Source: Tetragonia tetragonoides (Eukaryota > Streptophyta > Magnoliopsida > Caryophyllales > Aizoaceae). Taken from it: a stretch of DNA of 64,000 nt. The notes beneath the pieces are model-generated. The model saw nothing but the letters and a program-made list of their open reading frames with translations. It did not search any database and was not told where the DNA came from. The position numbers were made by a program, and so were the translations under genes. Of this stretch, positions 33,301-45,261 are shown one piece after another (the first letter of the stretch is position 1; the number at the start of each line of letters is the position of its first letter). The DNA is taken from positions 22,094,001 to 22,158,000 of the forward strand of contig CM076152.1 in assembly GCA_038025085.1 (NCBI GenBank). The letters are read 5' to 3'.

Positions 33301-35006
33301 TACAAAGAAGTTAAAGCAGATGATCCCTCAGATGTTTACTGATAAAGACGATGACTATGTGTCATCTGAAGACGAAGAAACAGAAAGAAAGTTATCCAAA
33401 CAACGCCTGCTTCAGAAAGTGGTATGTATTAAGATCAAATGTCTTGTGCGTCCCTCCAAGTTATAATCATTTGACTTCCTTGACCACTGTAATAATCCTT
33501 TCTTAAAGGCTGTTGTGGTTTGTGATAATCTGAATCAGGAGCTGGAAGAGTACTCCAAGTTATCATCTCCAGCAGAAGATGAAACATCCAGGGAAGTTTT
33601 CGGCCGTATAAAGAAGCTCAATGTAGTCCCTGAAGCCAAGAAGAAACCAAAAACATCATGTAAAGCTAGATCTTTGTTATTTTTAGGTTTTATTATTATG
33701 CCTATGAAGATCTGCTATTGATATCAAGGCTGTCTTTTTTGTTTTCCAGCTTACCTAGACTCTCTTCTCATGAAAAGTGGGAGCAGCAACTCTTCGAAAT
33801 TGAAGGTAAAAGAGCAGTCTTACCTTTTGACCTTGAATCTTTCCATTCATATCTTTGCTAGATTAGTCTCCCTCAGTCCTATGTATGTCACAACATTCCG
33901 ATAACATTCCCAAATGGCTACTAATTTGATAGTTTTCCAACTTACCAAACCAAATTTGATAGGTTTCTAAATTGATATTTTAGAAATCCATGTGCTTCCT
34001 TAAATTACAGTTTAGTAATGTTCTTTTTAGGATTGAGGAAGTAATTGTTGAATCTTGAGGCTATTATGTCAGGCATTTATGTTTATCCCAACTATATAGT
34101 GTAAATAAAATAAAAAATAGTCATGGCTTTCTCGAGTTCTTATATACTACAAGTACTTGTTTATTTAGGCTGCCGTAATGCACAATATCCCAATCTATAA
34201 ATTTGACATAAGCTGCTTATGGAATAAAGAGTTTAACTTTAAAATAGTTGGTTTGATGTAAATTTTGAGTGTTTTTCAAGCATTGTAGTTTCCCTTGCTG
34301 AATGTTTGTACACTTTATAATTTTATATAATAGTTTGGAAAAAAAGAACAATTGTTTAGAGGGATAGAGGACCTTGATTACCTTTCCAAGTTGATATGCT
34401 TGAATATGGTCTCATACTTGGTGCTGTACTGGTCATATTGTAGTCATCTTTTCTACGACGAGCATCAAGCCATCCTATGACTTCAAGCCGCAAGCATGGA
34501 ACAAGCACAGGAAAATCTTATATATTTGGACGAGATGATAGTAGTAGCAGGAGCGCGATTTCATTGCCTGAGGAATCACCGGACTTGGTAAGCTTAACCG
34601 AAGCTCAATTGTTGTGAGATATTTAGTTGTACTCCCTCCGTCTCACTAAAAGCCTTGCGCTTGTAACCAAAAATCTAACATATGCTGATAGTCATCTGAT
34701 AGACATTTTAGCTCTTGCTTGCACTTTCTCATATTCGTTCTAGTCTTACCTTACCTTTTTTCAAACCAGAGTCACAAGGATAGTCAGGCTAAGAGGAGTG
34801 CTTCAGCTAAATTTATTAGCTCTCAGGCAAAAAGGAGTACAGAAATGAGAGAGGAAGTAGTATCTGGCACCTCATTATTTGAGATACTGAAGCGCTCTTC
34901 CATACAAACAGGAAATGAAGGTCAAGATAATCAAGTTGATCACCAAGCCGTTTTTGCTGCGTTCAAGTCTGTGAAGAAATCGGTTAAGATTGAAGGAAGA
35001 TTTTAA
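30303..35006 (+). CDS. MRC1/Claspin-like acidic nuclear protein
   Basis: Eleven exons: 30303-30737, 31075-31126, 31330-31429, 31512-31749, 32201-32254, 32338-32471, 32851-33421, 33509-33659, 33750-33805, 34444-34587 and 34770-35006. All have GT/AG borders and compatible phases, giving 723 aa with no internal stop. Features: Lys-rich stretches near residues 105-150 (likely nuclear localisation), ERKAQIAQLADFQRVMRERK, a FVDEEALEDDSDND block followed by a long acidic tract, ELHQMWLQQHDEAGTENLLQ, DDYVSSEDEETERK, and FLRRASSHP...SYIFGRDDSS near the end. The FVDEEA-acidic block and FLRR region recall the MRC1/Claspin family, which mediates the DNA-replication checkpoint. The match is from memory and only moderate; another acidic nuclear protein is possible. 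A SINE sits in intron 6. Confidence 0.7.
32585..32693 (+). mobile_element. 5'-truncated SINE (Au-like) in an intron
   Basis: CAGCCTCCCTACTAGGCGAC, GGGGTAAGGCTGCGTACATC and CGGCGGGATATTTACTGGG, ending in (TTG)6, are the SINE 3' block. A 17-bp target duplication flanks it: TGCTTATCGACATGGAA (32568-32584) and TGCTTATCGTCATGGAA (32694-32710), one mismatch. The tRNA head is missing. Confidence 0.8.
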
Positions 35007-35390
35007 AAACGGGTTCATCTTTTTGACTTTGGCATTTTGGCTTTGTAGTATTTGAGAAATCATGAGAAAGTAGAATCTCCAGCTATGAGTCTACTGATGA
35101 TGTAATTTATATTTGTATATTTAATTAATTACATATTACTATAATACAAGTATGGGTTAGTAAAAATACCTCCATGTTGATTCATTGAAACAGTTTTGCT
35201 ATAAATTTGTAGTTTCCAGTGACATGATAACCATTCATTATGGATAGTGGATATATGTCTCGTGTCTTCGGTGTAAGAAATGCATGTTTTGATAGCAAGG
35301 GGCTAATCGGTTGACGGCTATTTGAGTGAGATTTTATTTGAAAATTGTGAGGAAGTTAGCAGTGGTTTTGGGAATTTTAGTTGTATTAGA
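35007..35390 (+). other. 3' UTR and intergenic
   Basis: Non-coding AT-rich sequence after the stop at 35004-35006. Possible poly(A) signals include ATTTAATTAATTAC near 35120. No gene seen. Confidence 0.4.
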
Positions 35391-36370
35391 TGAACGTGCT
35401 TTGCTTGCTAGGAAAGAAGAATAGACACTGAAATGCTCGGAAAAGAGGATAGTTGTTTTATTCTTTAGTTGTAATTAGTTATTTATTATTAACCTGTCAT
35501 TAGTGAGTTTGCTAGAGTGTAGTTGGTAGGTTGCTTAGTTTGTTAAGGTTGTTGATATGAAAAGCACTCGTAAGGCCCTAATAATATCGAGACCATTATT
35601 CAATATTCAATCGATACAACAATTCTCTTTCTCTCTTTAAATTATCTAACAAGTCGTAGATATTTTAACATGGTATTAGAGTATAAGATGGATCCATATC
35701 CTAATTCCTAAATTTTTTAGAATTTTATTTCTCTTTCAATCAATTGGATTGATTTTTCAATTGATTAGATTTAGCATGCACAAATTTTACTATGAAATTT
35801 CTTATTCTTCTATCTGTTTAATATGTAGATCAACAATCTACCCGCAAATATATGGATTTGAAGTTTTCATTTGATCAAACATCTCGAACATTCAAATATT
35901 GCTTGAATTGTTCTCTTTGGATCATTATTGATCATGTTTTGAGATGATTTGGTAGGTCTTAGTTTAATTTTATTTTACTCGAATTTCTTCTCTGATTTTG
36001 CTGCGAATATGACCGTTGAATCATTTCGATAAGAGAAATATTTAGAACCTTATCAAATAATTTTTTGAACATTATCTCATTGGAATATAGAATGGACCAA
36101 TTACAATTGTTTGAAAGATTCCTCATGATAAATACTTTTGTTCATATAGAGATTAAAAGTCTTTGATTTATCACCTCACCAATTATACAACCTTATCATA
36201 TATTTTTAACAATTACCGCCTCCTCCTGTAATGTCTCAAAATTTCAATATCCTTTCATCTCACGATAATGAAAACTTTAATTTATTTGACACATGTTAGA
36301 ATTTGAGCCAAGTTGCTATAAAATTGGCAGATGATGGTACTAAAAAAAATGATTGAGGTGATTCAGGAGA
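35391..36370 (+). mobile_element. Decayed Ty1/copia-type LTR and leader
   Basis: A run ending ATTTTAACA at about 35672 is followed directly by TGGTATTAGAGT, a one-base variant of the initiator-tRNA-Met primer-binding site TGGTATCAGAGT. This suggests a decayed LTR ending there with leader beyond. The LTR 5' end is not resolved and no gag frame survives. Confidence 0.5.
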
Positions 36371-36375
36371 TGCAT

Positions 36376-38403
36376 TGTAATACCCCGCATATTTATAATA
36401 TGCAATAATATGATTATTTGATTTGGAATATGAATTTTTGGAGGAAAGAATAGTTATTAATATTTATTTCCTTATTATTTGGTGTTGAAAAAGGAAAATA
36501 TATTTTCGTTGAGATAGTTTTCTTAATTGAGTTGTGTTCTAGTCGGATTAGGATTCTAACTAGGTAAATGTTTCCTAACCTCTATAAGTACTCTTGACAC
36601 CATTAAATCTGATTATTTTCCTCTTCATTCGTGCCCTAGTGAGTTCACAAAGCTCACTCACATTTTCTCTCTTATAAGCCTCACAAAAATCTTAAAAACT
36701 TTCCAGCACACACTGTCAGATTGAAAAATCCGTTTCTCATGTTATACTTATTGTGTGTACTTGATTTTTGGATATGTTTTATACCCAGATGTCTAGAACC
36801 AGACTGCAAAGTTTCATAATTTGTAGAGTTTGTTTGATACCCAAAACAGTTTTTTTCTCTTGAGGCAGCGCGATCCTGATGCGAGGTTCAGATCTGCCTA
36901 CTTTGTTCTATCATAACTCAAAACCTACACATGGTTTGTACAAACCCTTCAGCGTAATTAAACCCTAGTATGTCCTCAGCCTGTACGCCAATTTGTAGAT
37001 GATATGGACTTCGTTTGATGGTCCGTTTGAGTGTTTGATTAAGATTGCATGTGATGATTTCAGATTTTGAGTTCTTTGGTTTGGAGCGTAGGAATCAAGG
37101 TAATTCTATGTTTACAATTTTACTCAACCCCATGAAAAGTTTGAGTATGTGCTAACTGGTATATTTGACTATGCTTGGATAGACTATATTAAATTTAATT
37201 TGTATGGTCATTGATTTATTATTTAAGATGGTTTTACGATGAATTAATTTGTGGTGAATTAATTGTATGTACAGATTATATATGATGGATTAATTATGTA
37301 AAGTAATTTATTGGGAAGCGTGGATTGGTTGAGTATTGGAATATTGGCTTATTATCGGTAAATTGATATTGATATGGATTTTATATGGTGAGTAATGGAT
37401 ACAACCTTGTGATTGGTTTAGCTGGAATATGAGTACAGTGGAATTGGATTATTATTTAACTTTTGTGATATAACTGGTGTGAATTACTGATGTTGGTATG
37501 ATCACGATTATTAAAACAATGTTGAGGGTTAAGAGACCTTTAGGTAGGATCCCCTAAAGGTTAGACATAGATATGGTGGATATTTGTACATCTTGCGGGA
37601 CTGCGATTTATGCAAGCTCTGTACTTATTTTAACTCTTAGGGCATTGATCCCATGAGTTTCATTATATTGGTTGTCCAAATTGGACTGAGTACAGACGTA
37701 TTAGTGGTACTCTATTGACGTCCTTTTAAGCCGTAGAGGTTTTAGAAGGGGGTGCACACACTTAAAGTTTTGTTGGGCTAGTTGGTGGAAATATTTATGG
37801 TATGGAAAGGTTGAAATCCCTTCTCTATTGGTGAAATTTTGTCTTGTCGTTCTTCCCTCTAAACAAGATGGTTTAATGAATAATGAATAAATATATTATT
37901 GGTGTGTGTGTGCTTCGTTTGATGCTATGTGAGTATGAAACGTATTTAAACAAAATATTTTGGAATAAAATCCAGGTAAGGGTTTGCAAATGAATTTCAC
38001 GGGGTAAAGTAGAGATACCAGCTTTTGCTGATTTTCTTCTTTGTTTTTCCTTGTTTCTCTTCTTATATATTTTACAGGTGGGTTTGATGAATAAACGTCG
38101 GAGTGAGAACGCTAGAAGGAAGCATTGTTATTTCTCCTCGAGAACATTATTTAAATTGTTTCTAGTTGGTTTAGAATTTGAGAGTACAATTGTTATTATT
38201 TATTATACAATTAAGTTGGACCTTGATTAGTTTAAGTTGGAAATTAATTTTTAAGTTATTAATGTTCGTATTATTTATTTTAGTTTTGGTTAGGCCTTGC
38301 ATTTAATTCATTAAATACGGCATATCACATTGGGATTTCCGTTTATTTTCCGCTGCATTGTATTTATATAAAAAAAATTGGTCGGAAATTCCGGGGTGTT
38401 ACA
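36376..38403 (+). mobile_element. Solo LTR (2,028 bp)
   Basis: It starts TGTAATACCCCG and ends CGGGGTGTTACA, an inverted-repeat terminus typical of a group of Ty3/gypsy LTRs. It is flanked by the perfect 5-bp target duplication TGCAT (36371-36375 and 38404-38408). A TATA-like CTCTATAAGTACTC lies at about 36580. No internal region or second LTR follows, so it is a solo LTR left by recombination. Confidence 0.85.
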
Positions 38404-38559
38404 TGCATAGTCAAAATGTAGGTAGAAACTCTAGCAGAAAGGAAAAAAAACCTACATCCAAAGGAGTCGTGAAGTAGGTCACGACCGTTTCGTTGCTGAT
38501 TACTTTGTCATCTAACCTATATACACAAACTCATAATTCTGCCCCAGGTTTTACATGCA

Positions 38560-39260
38560 AAAAAATGTACTCCAACGCATTATGAGAGCGCTTAAAGAAC
38601 AATATGAGTATATATTTCAGTGGAGTTTCAAATTCTCTTGGTAGAAACAGTCTTTCGACCCTTCAAAAACGCATAACCGACATCTGAATATTAAATATGG
38701 AAAAACTGTTAATGTTGTCGAAGAGTACGTTTGCATCATGGAATCCATTGTTATCCAGTGGCTAACAAACATTGTTGAGGATGTCAACAATTTATTTTCC
38801 AAAGAATACCTAACGAGGCGCAACATTGACGACATCGCATGGTTACTTCAAATAAGTGAGGTGTGTGGCTTTCTCGTCAGGACCTCATGCTTGAATCATT
38901 GGATTGTATGCATTATTGGGAATGAAGAAATTGCACATTTTCTTTGAAAATGAATGTTCCAACGATTTGATCTTGGCTCTCTGACAAATTATTCTTTAAA
39001 TAGTGGCTAGCTTCAGTAGACGTCTTGATATGACATGCATATCTCAACATTTCGGGTTGTGAGAACAACTTCAATGTGTTTAACTGATCTCCTCTTTTGG
39101 TAGAAGTCTCACAACTACGAGGTTTACAGGTTCAATTCTAGAAGACTGTTAGTTTATGGGAGGCTCCTTGCCCCACAAGGCAGAAGGTTGCGTGGGCTAT
39201 CAAACAACCATTTGTTGTAACTTTTAAGAGTGCAACTGGAAAAACTGGAAGCATGCTCAA
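38560..39260 (+). pseudogene. Harbinger/ALP1-like DDE transposase pseudogene
   Basis: Reading across frames, 38745-38868 gives IVEDVNNLFSKEYLTRRN, then IDDIAWLLQISEVCGF. At 38889 the frame MLESLDCMHYWE, stop, RNCTFSL matches the SLDCMHWEWKNCP motif around the first catalytic Asp of HARBI1/ALP1-type (DDE_Tnp_4) transposases. Further on, LASVDVL.HAYLNISG and NNFNVFN.SPLL match the EAVASxDLWIWHAFFG...NDINVLxxSPLF region. Several stops and frame changes show it is dead. No ATG-to-stop frame over 69 codons exposes this gene, so it is easy to miss. Confidence 0.75.
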
Positions 39261-39311
39261 TCTGAACGCTTACACCAACTACCCTTGTAAACATGTCAAG
39301 TTCCTCTACCA

Positions 39312-39490
39312 TTGTAGGTGTTGTTACAAAACAAGCAATCAAATCCCCCGTTCCACTTTTGTGTATGGGTGTCTTTTTTAGTGTTTACCCGGTTAGTTCA
39401 GTGCAGTTCATTGGTGATCTCGTGTGAGTTTAGTAGTTTTCAGTTCAATTCAATGGTGTTTGATTCAGAAACATGTAAAATTTATCTCTC
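39312..39490 (+). repeat. Direct repeat flanking the CACTA element (left copy)
   Basis: TGTAGGTGTTGTTACAAAAC, AAGCAATC, CCGTTCCACTTTT, GTTTACCCGGT and TTCAATTCAATGGTGTT appear in the same order at 42940-43110 to the right of the CACTA element. The two copies are about 3.6 kb apart and clearly diverged. Confidence 0.7.
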
Positions 39491-40029
39491 TAAAACATTT
39501 CACACGTCACTACAACAAAAATGAGAATAAGCAACACATAAAATGCCAGCAATGTTTCAACCAATACCTTTGGTTATCTAAAGCGACAGTTTTCTTGCGT
39601 TGCATGATTTGTTTGCAACGCTACAAAAATTGTTTCTTTATACAAAATAAGGCAACAATTAGAATAATTGTTGTCTATTTCTTGCATAAGGCAACAGTTA
39701 TTGAAAAAGTTGCATTTAATGACAACAATATATTTGTTGTTGCTTTATAACACAACACTTATTGTTTTATTGCTTGTTTAGGCAACAATTTGGACAACAT
39801 AGGCAACACATTTTAATATGTTGCCTCTATATGTGTTATTATCTTTAACTAGTAAAGTGATGTATGCCAAAATAAATTCTTATAATCTTTTAACCCAACT
39901 TGTAATAAATAGCATGATGACACTTTTAATTATGATGAATTTTATATCATCCCTAATAATAATAATAATTATTATTATTAATATTATTGTTCTCTGATTG
40001 TTCTTGTCTATGTGCTAATGCAAGCAAGT

Positions 40030-41290
40030 CAGAGGTATACTTTGGTGGGGTGATTGACAGTGATCAAAGAGAAATACTACTTAAGCTGTAAATGCAAACT
40101 AGGGAGTTGCCATATCTTGGGATCCCTCTCACTTCCAAGAAACTGAACATAGGGTATTATGACCCTTTAATTCAAAAGATCACAAGCAGAATACAGTCTT
40201 GGACTACTAAATTCTTGTCATATGCCGAGAGGTTGTTATGAGTAATTATTGGACTCAATTCTTTTAATTTGCTTGTAGCTGTGGTGCACAATACTGAGCA
40301 GTTGTGTAGACGATTTCTATGGACATGCTCCTCTAATCCTAGCAGCAGAGCACTAATGGCTTGGTCTGATTTATGTACATCTGCAGTTCAAGGAGGTCTG
40401 GGTATCTTTAATCTGTCTCTATGGAACAAGCTAAGGCTGTTTTGGGGAAACTGTCATGGGATGTTCAACACCACAAAGAAAAATTGTGGGTCAAATGGAT
40501 TAATGCTTGTTATATAAAGCAAGGATCCTTTTGGACTACACAAAAGTCTACTCATGCATCTTGGCTTATACAGAAAATTTTTGATCTGAGAAGTGAGTTA
40601 TATGGTCATGTTTTGAATCAGGGGGGGTGTCAAATACAAGATGGGACATGTTTACAAAGCTTTATTACCTGTTGCAAAGAAGAAACAGTGGGCTAATTTG
40701 GTGTGGTGCTCCTTGGCTACTCCTAGATGGAAGTTTATACGGTGGCTTTGTATTCTGAACAGACTTCCTACCTGGAAAAATCTCCAGAAAAAGGTCCCAA
40801 TATTTGTGTCCTGTGCCATTGTGCAACGGAAACCCATGAACATCTGTTTTATGAGTGTGAGTATACAAAGAAAATTTGGAGTTCTATGCAGAATTGGCTT
40901 GATCAACCTTCTGTTGCAAACAACTGGGGGGAGCTTCTTTCTTCAGCCATCAACCATGCCAAGAGTAGAGCAACAACCTCGTATTGGAACTGCTATGTTT
41001 TCAATCGTGTACTCCATTTGGAGACAGCGAAATGCACTAATTTTCCAAGGTCAGTGCTCTAGCTACCAGGCAATCACCAAGCAAATAATTTGCATGCTAC
41101 ATATCCCAGGAGCAGCTGCTAGAGATCAGAAGATTCAGAAGTATTTTCTTCAGTTTTTGAACTGGTTCATTTAAGTTTTTTTAGATGTTTTGTTGTTTTG
41201 ATCATGTAATTTGTGATGTTGGCTAGCTTATTTTCTGTTACAGTTTTGTAATCCGTAAAAACAGTGAACTATAGGCCGAGGATAGGAGTT
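40030..41290 (+). pseudogene. LINE ORF2 fragment inside the CACTA element
   Basis: Broken frames read ELPYLGIPLTSKKL, TEQLCRRFLWTCSSNPSSRA, GGLGIFNLSLWNK, LWVKWINACYIKQGSFWT, then CVLCHCATETHEHLFYECEY. This is the order of a plant LINE reverse-transcriptase C-terminus and its zinc-binding domain. There are at least four frame changes or stops. It belongs to a different LINE subfamily from the 13.5/46.5 kb copies. Confidence 0.75.
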
Positions 41291-42180
41291 TATTGAGAGC
41301 ATGTGTACTGCTGCTATGTACTGATTGCGAAATCCTACTTGGAAGTAATAAATATTTTTACTTTCCAAATTTTATTATTATTATTAATTATTAATTTTAT
41401 TATTATGTATTATTATTTATTTATTTTGTTAATTATTTTTATTTTTATTAAGTTATTATTTAAAATTAGTTAGGAATTCAAGAAGTTATTAAGGATAACT
41501 TAGTTTTATTTTGGAACATTATTAGAAATAAAATCAATTGTTCTAGGGGGTATGTAAAAGGAAAAGAGGTGATTGAATTCATTAGGACAAATTTAGAATA
41601 AAAACATGACATGTCTAACTCATCGAAAAAGTTTCAATTAAAATAGAAAGAAGTTTAAAATTTATTGAGGAAACATAAAATTTATTGAGGGTGGGGGGAG
41701 AGTTAAAACCCAAAGAAGACATGCACTCGTGCTTTAGAATATATTGATGACAAAATAATTAGCTCCATAAATAAAACCTATTAACGTGGTTGTTTGGAGA
41801 ATACTCATTATACGTAGAAAAATACAATTAAGTACTATATAGAAATGAAACTTTGGATTTAAATAATGTCAAATTTGGCCCTTAAAATAAAACTAATCTC
41901 AAAATAGAATATGAATGTCAATAATCTAGGTTTCCACTTGTTTTTCAATGTACTCCATACAACACAAGGACAATCTAAATCAATAAAAGAAAAAAAAGAT
42001 CGGTTATACTTGTTGCAAAATATGTTAACAGATTAAAAAAATAAAAATTTTGAGGGAAAAGTGAACTATTGAAGGTAATAAGATTCTACCCAAAACAAAA
42101 AGAAGAAAAAAAGATAAAGGAATTAAAATTCGTAAGTAAAACATATGTAGTAAATAAATTAATAACAAAAACTTGACATG
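41291..42180. other. AT-rich interior of the CACTA element
   Basis: No gene. Imperfect ATT-rich simple sequence occurs at 41370-41460. Confidence 0.5.
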
Positions 42181-42187
42181 AAACAAA

Positions 42188-42300
42188 AGTTAGCTTGCTG
42201 GTTGAGGAGTCCTTTCTTGAAGGTAGTTATACTTGGTTTCAGGTTTGAGTCCCATTAGCGTTGGTGTATTATAGTAAAGGTTATTGGAAGAGGAATGACG
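42188..42300 (+). mobile_element. Possible tRNA-derived SINE head
   Basis: TTAGCTTGCTGGTTGAGGAG and, 50 bp on, GGTTTGAGTCCCAT resemble RNA polymerase III A and B boxes. No clear tail or TSD. Confidence 0.3.
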
Positions 42301-42939
42301 AGTTGGTTATGAATTAATATTCTTTTCCCTCGTATAATTTATTTATTTAACTCTTTTTTGCCTACATTGCTATGATTATATGTTGTTGCCTTCTAATTGT
42401 AAAGGTAACAATTTTATTATTGTTGCTAAAAGTGGTAACTGTAGCAGACTGTTGCCTTTGTAAAACCGTTGCCGAAGGTACATTTTAGGTTTATCTTTAA
42501 AAACCGTTGCCTTTTATGCAAAAACTGTTGCCTTAGGAAAAGGCAACGGAGGCAAATGCAACGCACTAGGTTTGTTGCCTTAGACTCAAGGCATCTATTT
42601 TTTGATATTAGACAACAGTTTTTAATTGTTATTTTTGGTACATTGTTGTAGTGTCATGTTATCTGATTAACGATATGTAACTTACCCATGATAGCTAGTT
42701 AATCATATGAGTAGATCATATGCATGATAATTGTTATACCTATTGATGGTTCCTAATTACCTATTAGAACAAACTTATGCAATTAGGAACCAAGAATCGG
42801 TAGAACAAATATCACGCATCCTCTAAACACAAAACCACGCGAAGATGCATGAACTGCCATGAAAAAGTATAGTGTGCTCCCCCTTCTAGATATGTACACA
42901 GAGGTAGGATAAGTAATGTCGATTGATCCTTTACTAATG

Positions 42940-43110
42940 TAGGTGTTGTTACAAAACAAGCAATCGAATCACCTGTTCCACTTTTTTCTACGAACGTGTT
43001 CTGTAGAGTTTACCCGGTAAATTGAGTTTAATTATATTCAATGCAATGGTGTTCATTTCAATTCAGTGGTGTTGAATTCAATTCATTTCACTTAAGTTCA
43101 GCTCTAGAGA
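42940..43110 (+). repeat. Direct repeat flanking the CACTA element (right copy)
   Basis: Right-hand partner of the repeat at 39312-39490, with the same order of blocks beginning TGTAGGTGTTGTTACAAAAC. Confidence 0.7.
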
Positions 43111-43563
43111 ACACACTCTACATCAATTTAAAAAGCTCATGTTTAAAATACTAAAAGGAACGGCTATATGTTCTTTAGAGTTGAACTAAATTGAACCGAA
43201 CACCACTATATTGAGCTAATCAGTAGTGAATTAAGGGTATATTTGGCAAAAAACGGTTATTTTTTAGATAAAAGCTACAACTTTCATCTTTCAGTTACGA
43301 CTTTCACCCTCTGTTACCAAACAATTTATCAGATTATTTTTAAACTTTCAGTTCTAGAAACAGTTAAAATCTAAATGCTACCAATGCAATCTTTCAATTT
43401 CAACTAGCAAAACAACTAATTTGTTACCGTTTCATAAAAAAATAGCAATTTTCTACTGATTTATTACGATATTCCGATTTTTTAGTTAGCAAAACAACTA
43501 GTTGTGCTAAACGTACCCTAAATTGAACACCACTAAAATGGACGCAACCGAATAATAATATAT
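43111..43563. other. Intergenic, no gene seen
   Basis: AT-rich; no feature recognised beyond repeated TTTCAGTTACGACTTTCA-like words. Confidence 0.4.
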
Positions 43564-44232
43564 AGTAGAACCTCCATAAATTAATATTCGATAAATTAAT
43601 AATCTCTCTAAAATAATATATTTTCCTGGTCCCGACTCGGACATAGGATTTAAATTAATAATTTTGATAAAATAATAAGATAATAACTTTTCGGAAAAAC
43701 CTTATATAAAATTAAAGTCCCATTGAAATTATAAATTAATAATTCTCTAAAATTACAAATATCACTAGGACATTTTAGTGAAACATATAATTCGTTGGTT
43801 TAAATTTAAGTATAATTGCATCTCGTATCTAAATTTCCTAACTGCATGCAAAAACGACTCTGTTGTTCCATTCTCATACTGCTGCTAAAATTTGTTAAGA
43901 ATTATGGATAATCTTTTTGCATAGGTAGTTCTAACTTCCAAATGTATCGTATCACCTCAATAGTTTCATCTTCAATAGGATTTCAATTACGATAGGTATA
44001 ATATCTTCTAAATTTTGGACCTAACATATATCATTTTCACCCGGGTAATCTAATAGGTGATTGATATCCATATTATTACGGTAACCGAGATCACCACATA
44101 TCGTCAGAAGTTCATGAATGCTTTCTTGGGTAGTTGCTCTCTTTAAATTAATAAATTACTAATTTATGGATTAATTAATATCTCTCTAAATTAATAAAAT
44201 CTCATGGTCCTAACTTTATTAATTTATAGAGA
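43564..44232. mobile_element. AT-rich MITE-like element
   Basis: The left end AGAACCTCCATAAATTAATA and the right end inverted AAAATCTCTATAAATTAATA form an inverted pair. AACCTCTATAAATTAATA-type ends mark a widespread plant repeat. The interior repeats AATTAATAA and CTCTCTAAA words in both orientations. TSD not resolved. Confidence 0.5.
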
Positions 44233-44254
44233 TTTTATTGGTTAGAAAATAATA

Positions 44255-45261
44255 GGGAAAATAGACGTGAATAATCCCACATTTGGGTGGTCGTACAAGA
44301 ATAATCCCACAAATGACTTTAGCCCACAATAATCCCGAAAATTAATGGCGTTAATACGGGTGGATTAATGAAGACGGAGTTAACATTCCGTTAACTCCTT
44401 CCCCCATCTTTACCACTCACCCTTCTCTCTCCTCTCTATTACCGCCATTAATGGCGAAATGCGGAGCTCGATGGAGGCGATAATGCGGACATGATAAGCT
44501 TCAATTGAAGACAATGGAAAGAACCAAGTTGCTATTGTGATATCGTAACTTTCAATTATTTTTCTCTTTTAGGGTTTATAGAATTGTCATATGAACCAAC
44601 CGCTTTTTTGTTGTCTAATTTTCTCATTCTCAAATTGCTATCAATTTGACATCCATTCTGCAATGACAAACCACAGTGATGCACAATCTCCCCAATACGC
44701 ACAATTCCTTTGAACACCACAAAAATTCCAATTCGTAAACCCAAAAACATAAGCTTCTCAATCGAAAATCACAAAACAATTGATCAATTCCAATAATAAA
44801 CTAACTTTCACCCAACGCACAATTTCGATCAAACATTGCTAAACTCCAATTCAATAAAACCTCTCAAATCAACACATTTAATCCAACCCATGATACGAAA
44901 ATCATAAAGTTTTTTGATCGAAATCAAAGCAACACATTTGAACAATTCCAATAATCAACTAACTTTCGGCTCAATTAGAATTTGAACCAAAACCTAAAAA
45001 TCATGTCATCCATAATCGTTGGCATCGAGCTCGATTTTTGCAGCCATCGAGCTCCGCATTCGCCATTAATGGTGGTAAGAGAGATGATAGAGAAGGCTGA
45101 GTGGTAAAGATGAAGGGAGAAGTTAACGGTGTTAACTCTGTTTTCATTTAATTCACCCGCGTTAATGTTGTTAATATTTGGGATTATTTTGAACTGTGGT
45201 CATTTGTGGGATTATTCTTGTATGACCACCTAAATATGCAATTATTCACATCCATTTTTCC
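44255..45261. mobile_element. Non-autonomous Mutator-like element (1,007 bp)
   Basis: Long terminal inverted repeats of about 190 bp: left GGGAAAATAGACGTGAATAA, right inverted GGAAAAATGGATGTGAATAA, continuing through ACAAGAATAATCCCACAAAT and the TTTACCACTCA block. The perfect 9-bp target duplication AAAATAATA flanks it (44246-44254 and 45262-45270). No coding capacity. Confidence 0.85.

Larger units (their letters stand above)
39508..42653. mobile_element. CACTA-type element carrying LINE sequence (3,146 bp)
   Basis: The termini are CACTACAACAAAAAT on the left and (inverted) CACTACAACAATGTACC on the right, the CACTA/EnSpm signature. Subterminal zones (39530-39840 and 42370-42640) are dense in GGCAACAATT/AATTGTTGCC-type words in both orientations, as expected for transposase-binding repeats. 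No CACTA transposase is seen. A matching 3-bp TSD was not found (CGT on the left, TCA on the right), so the target copies have diverged or the insertion was rearranged. Confidence 0.72.
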
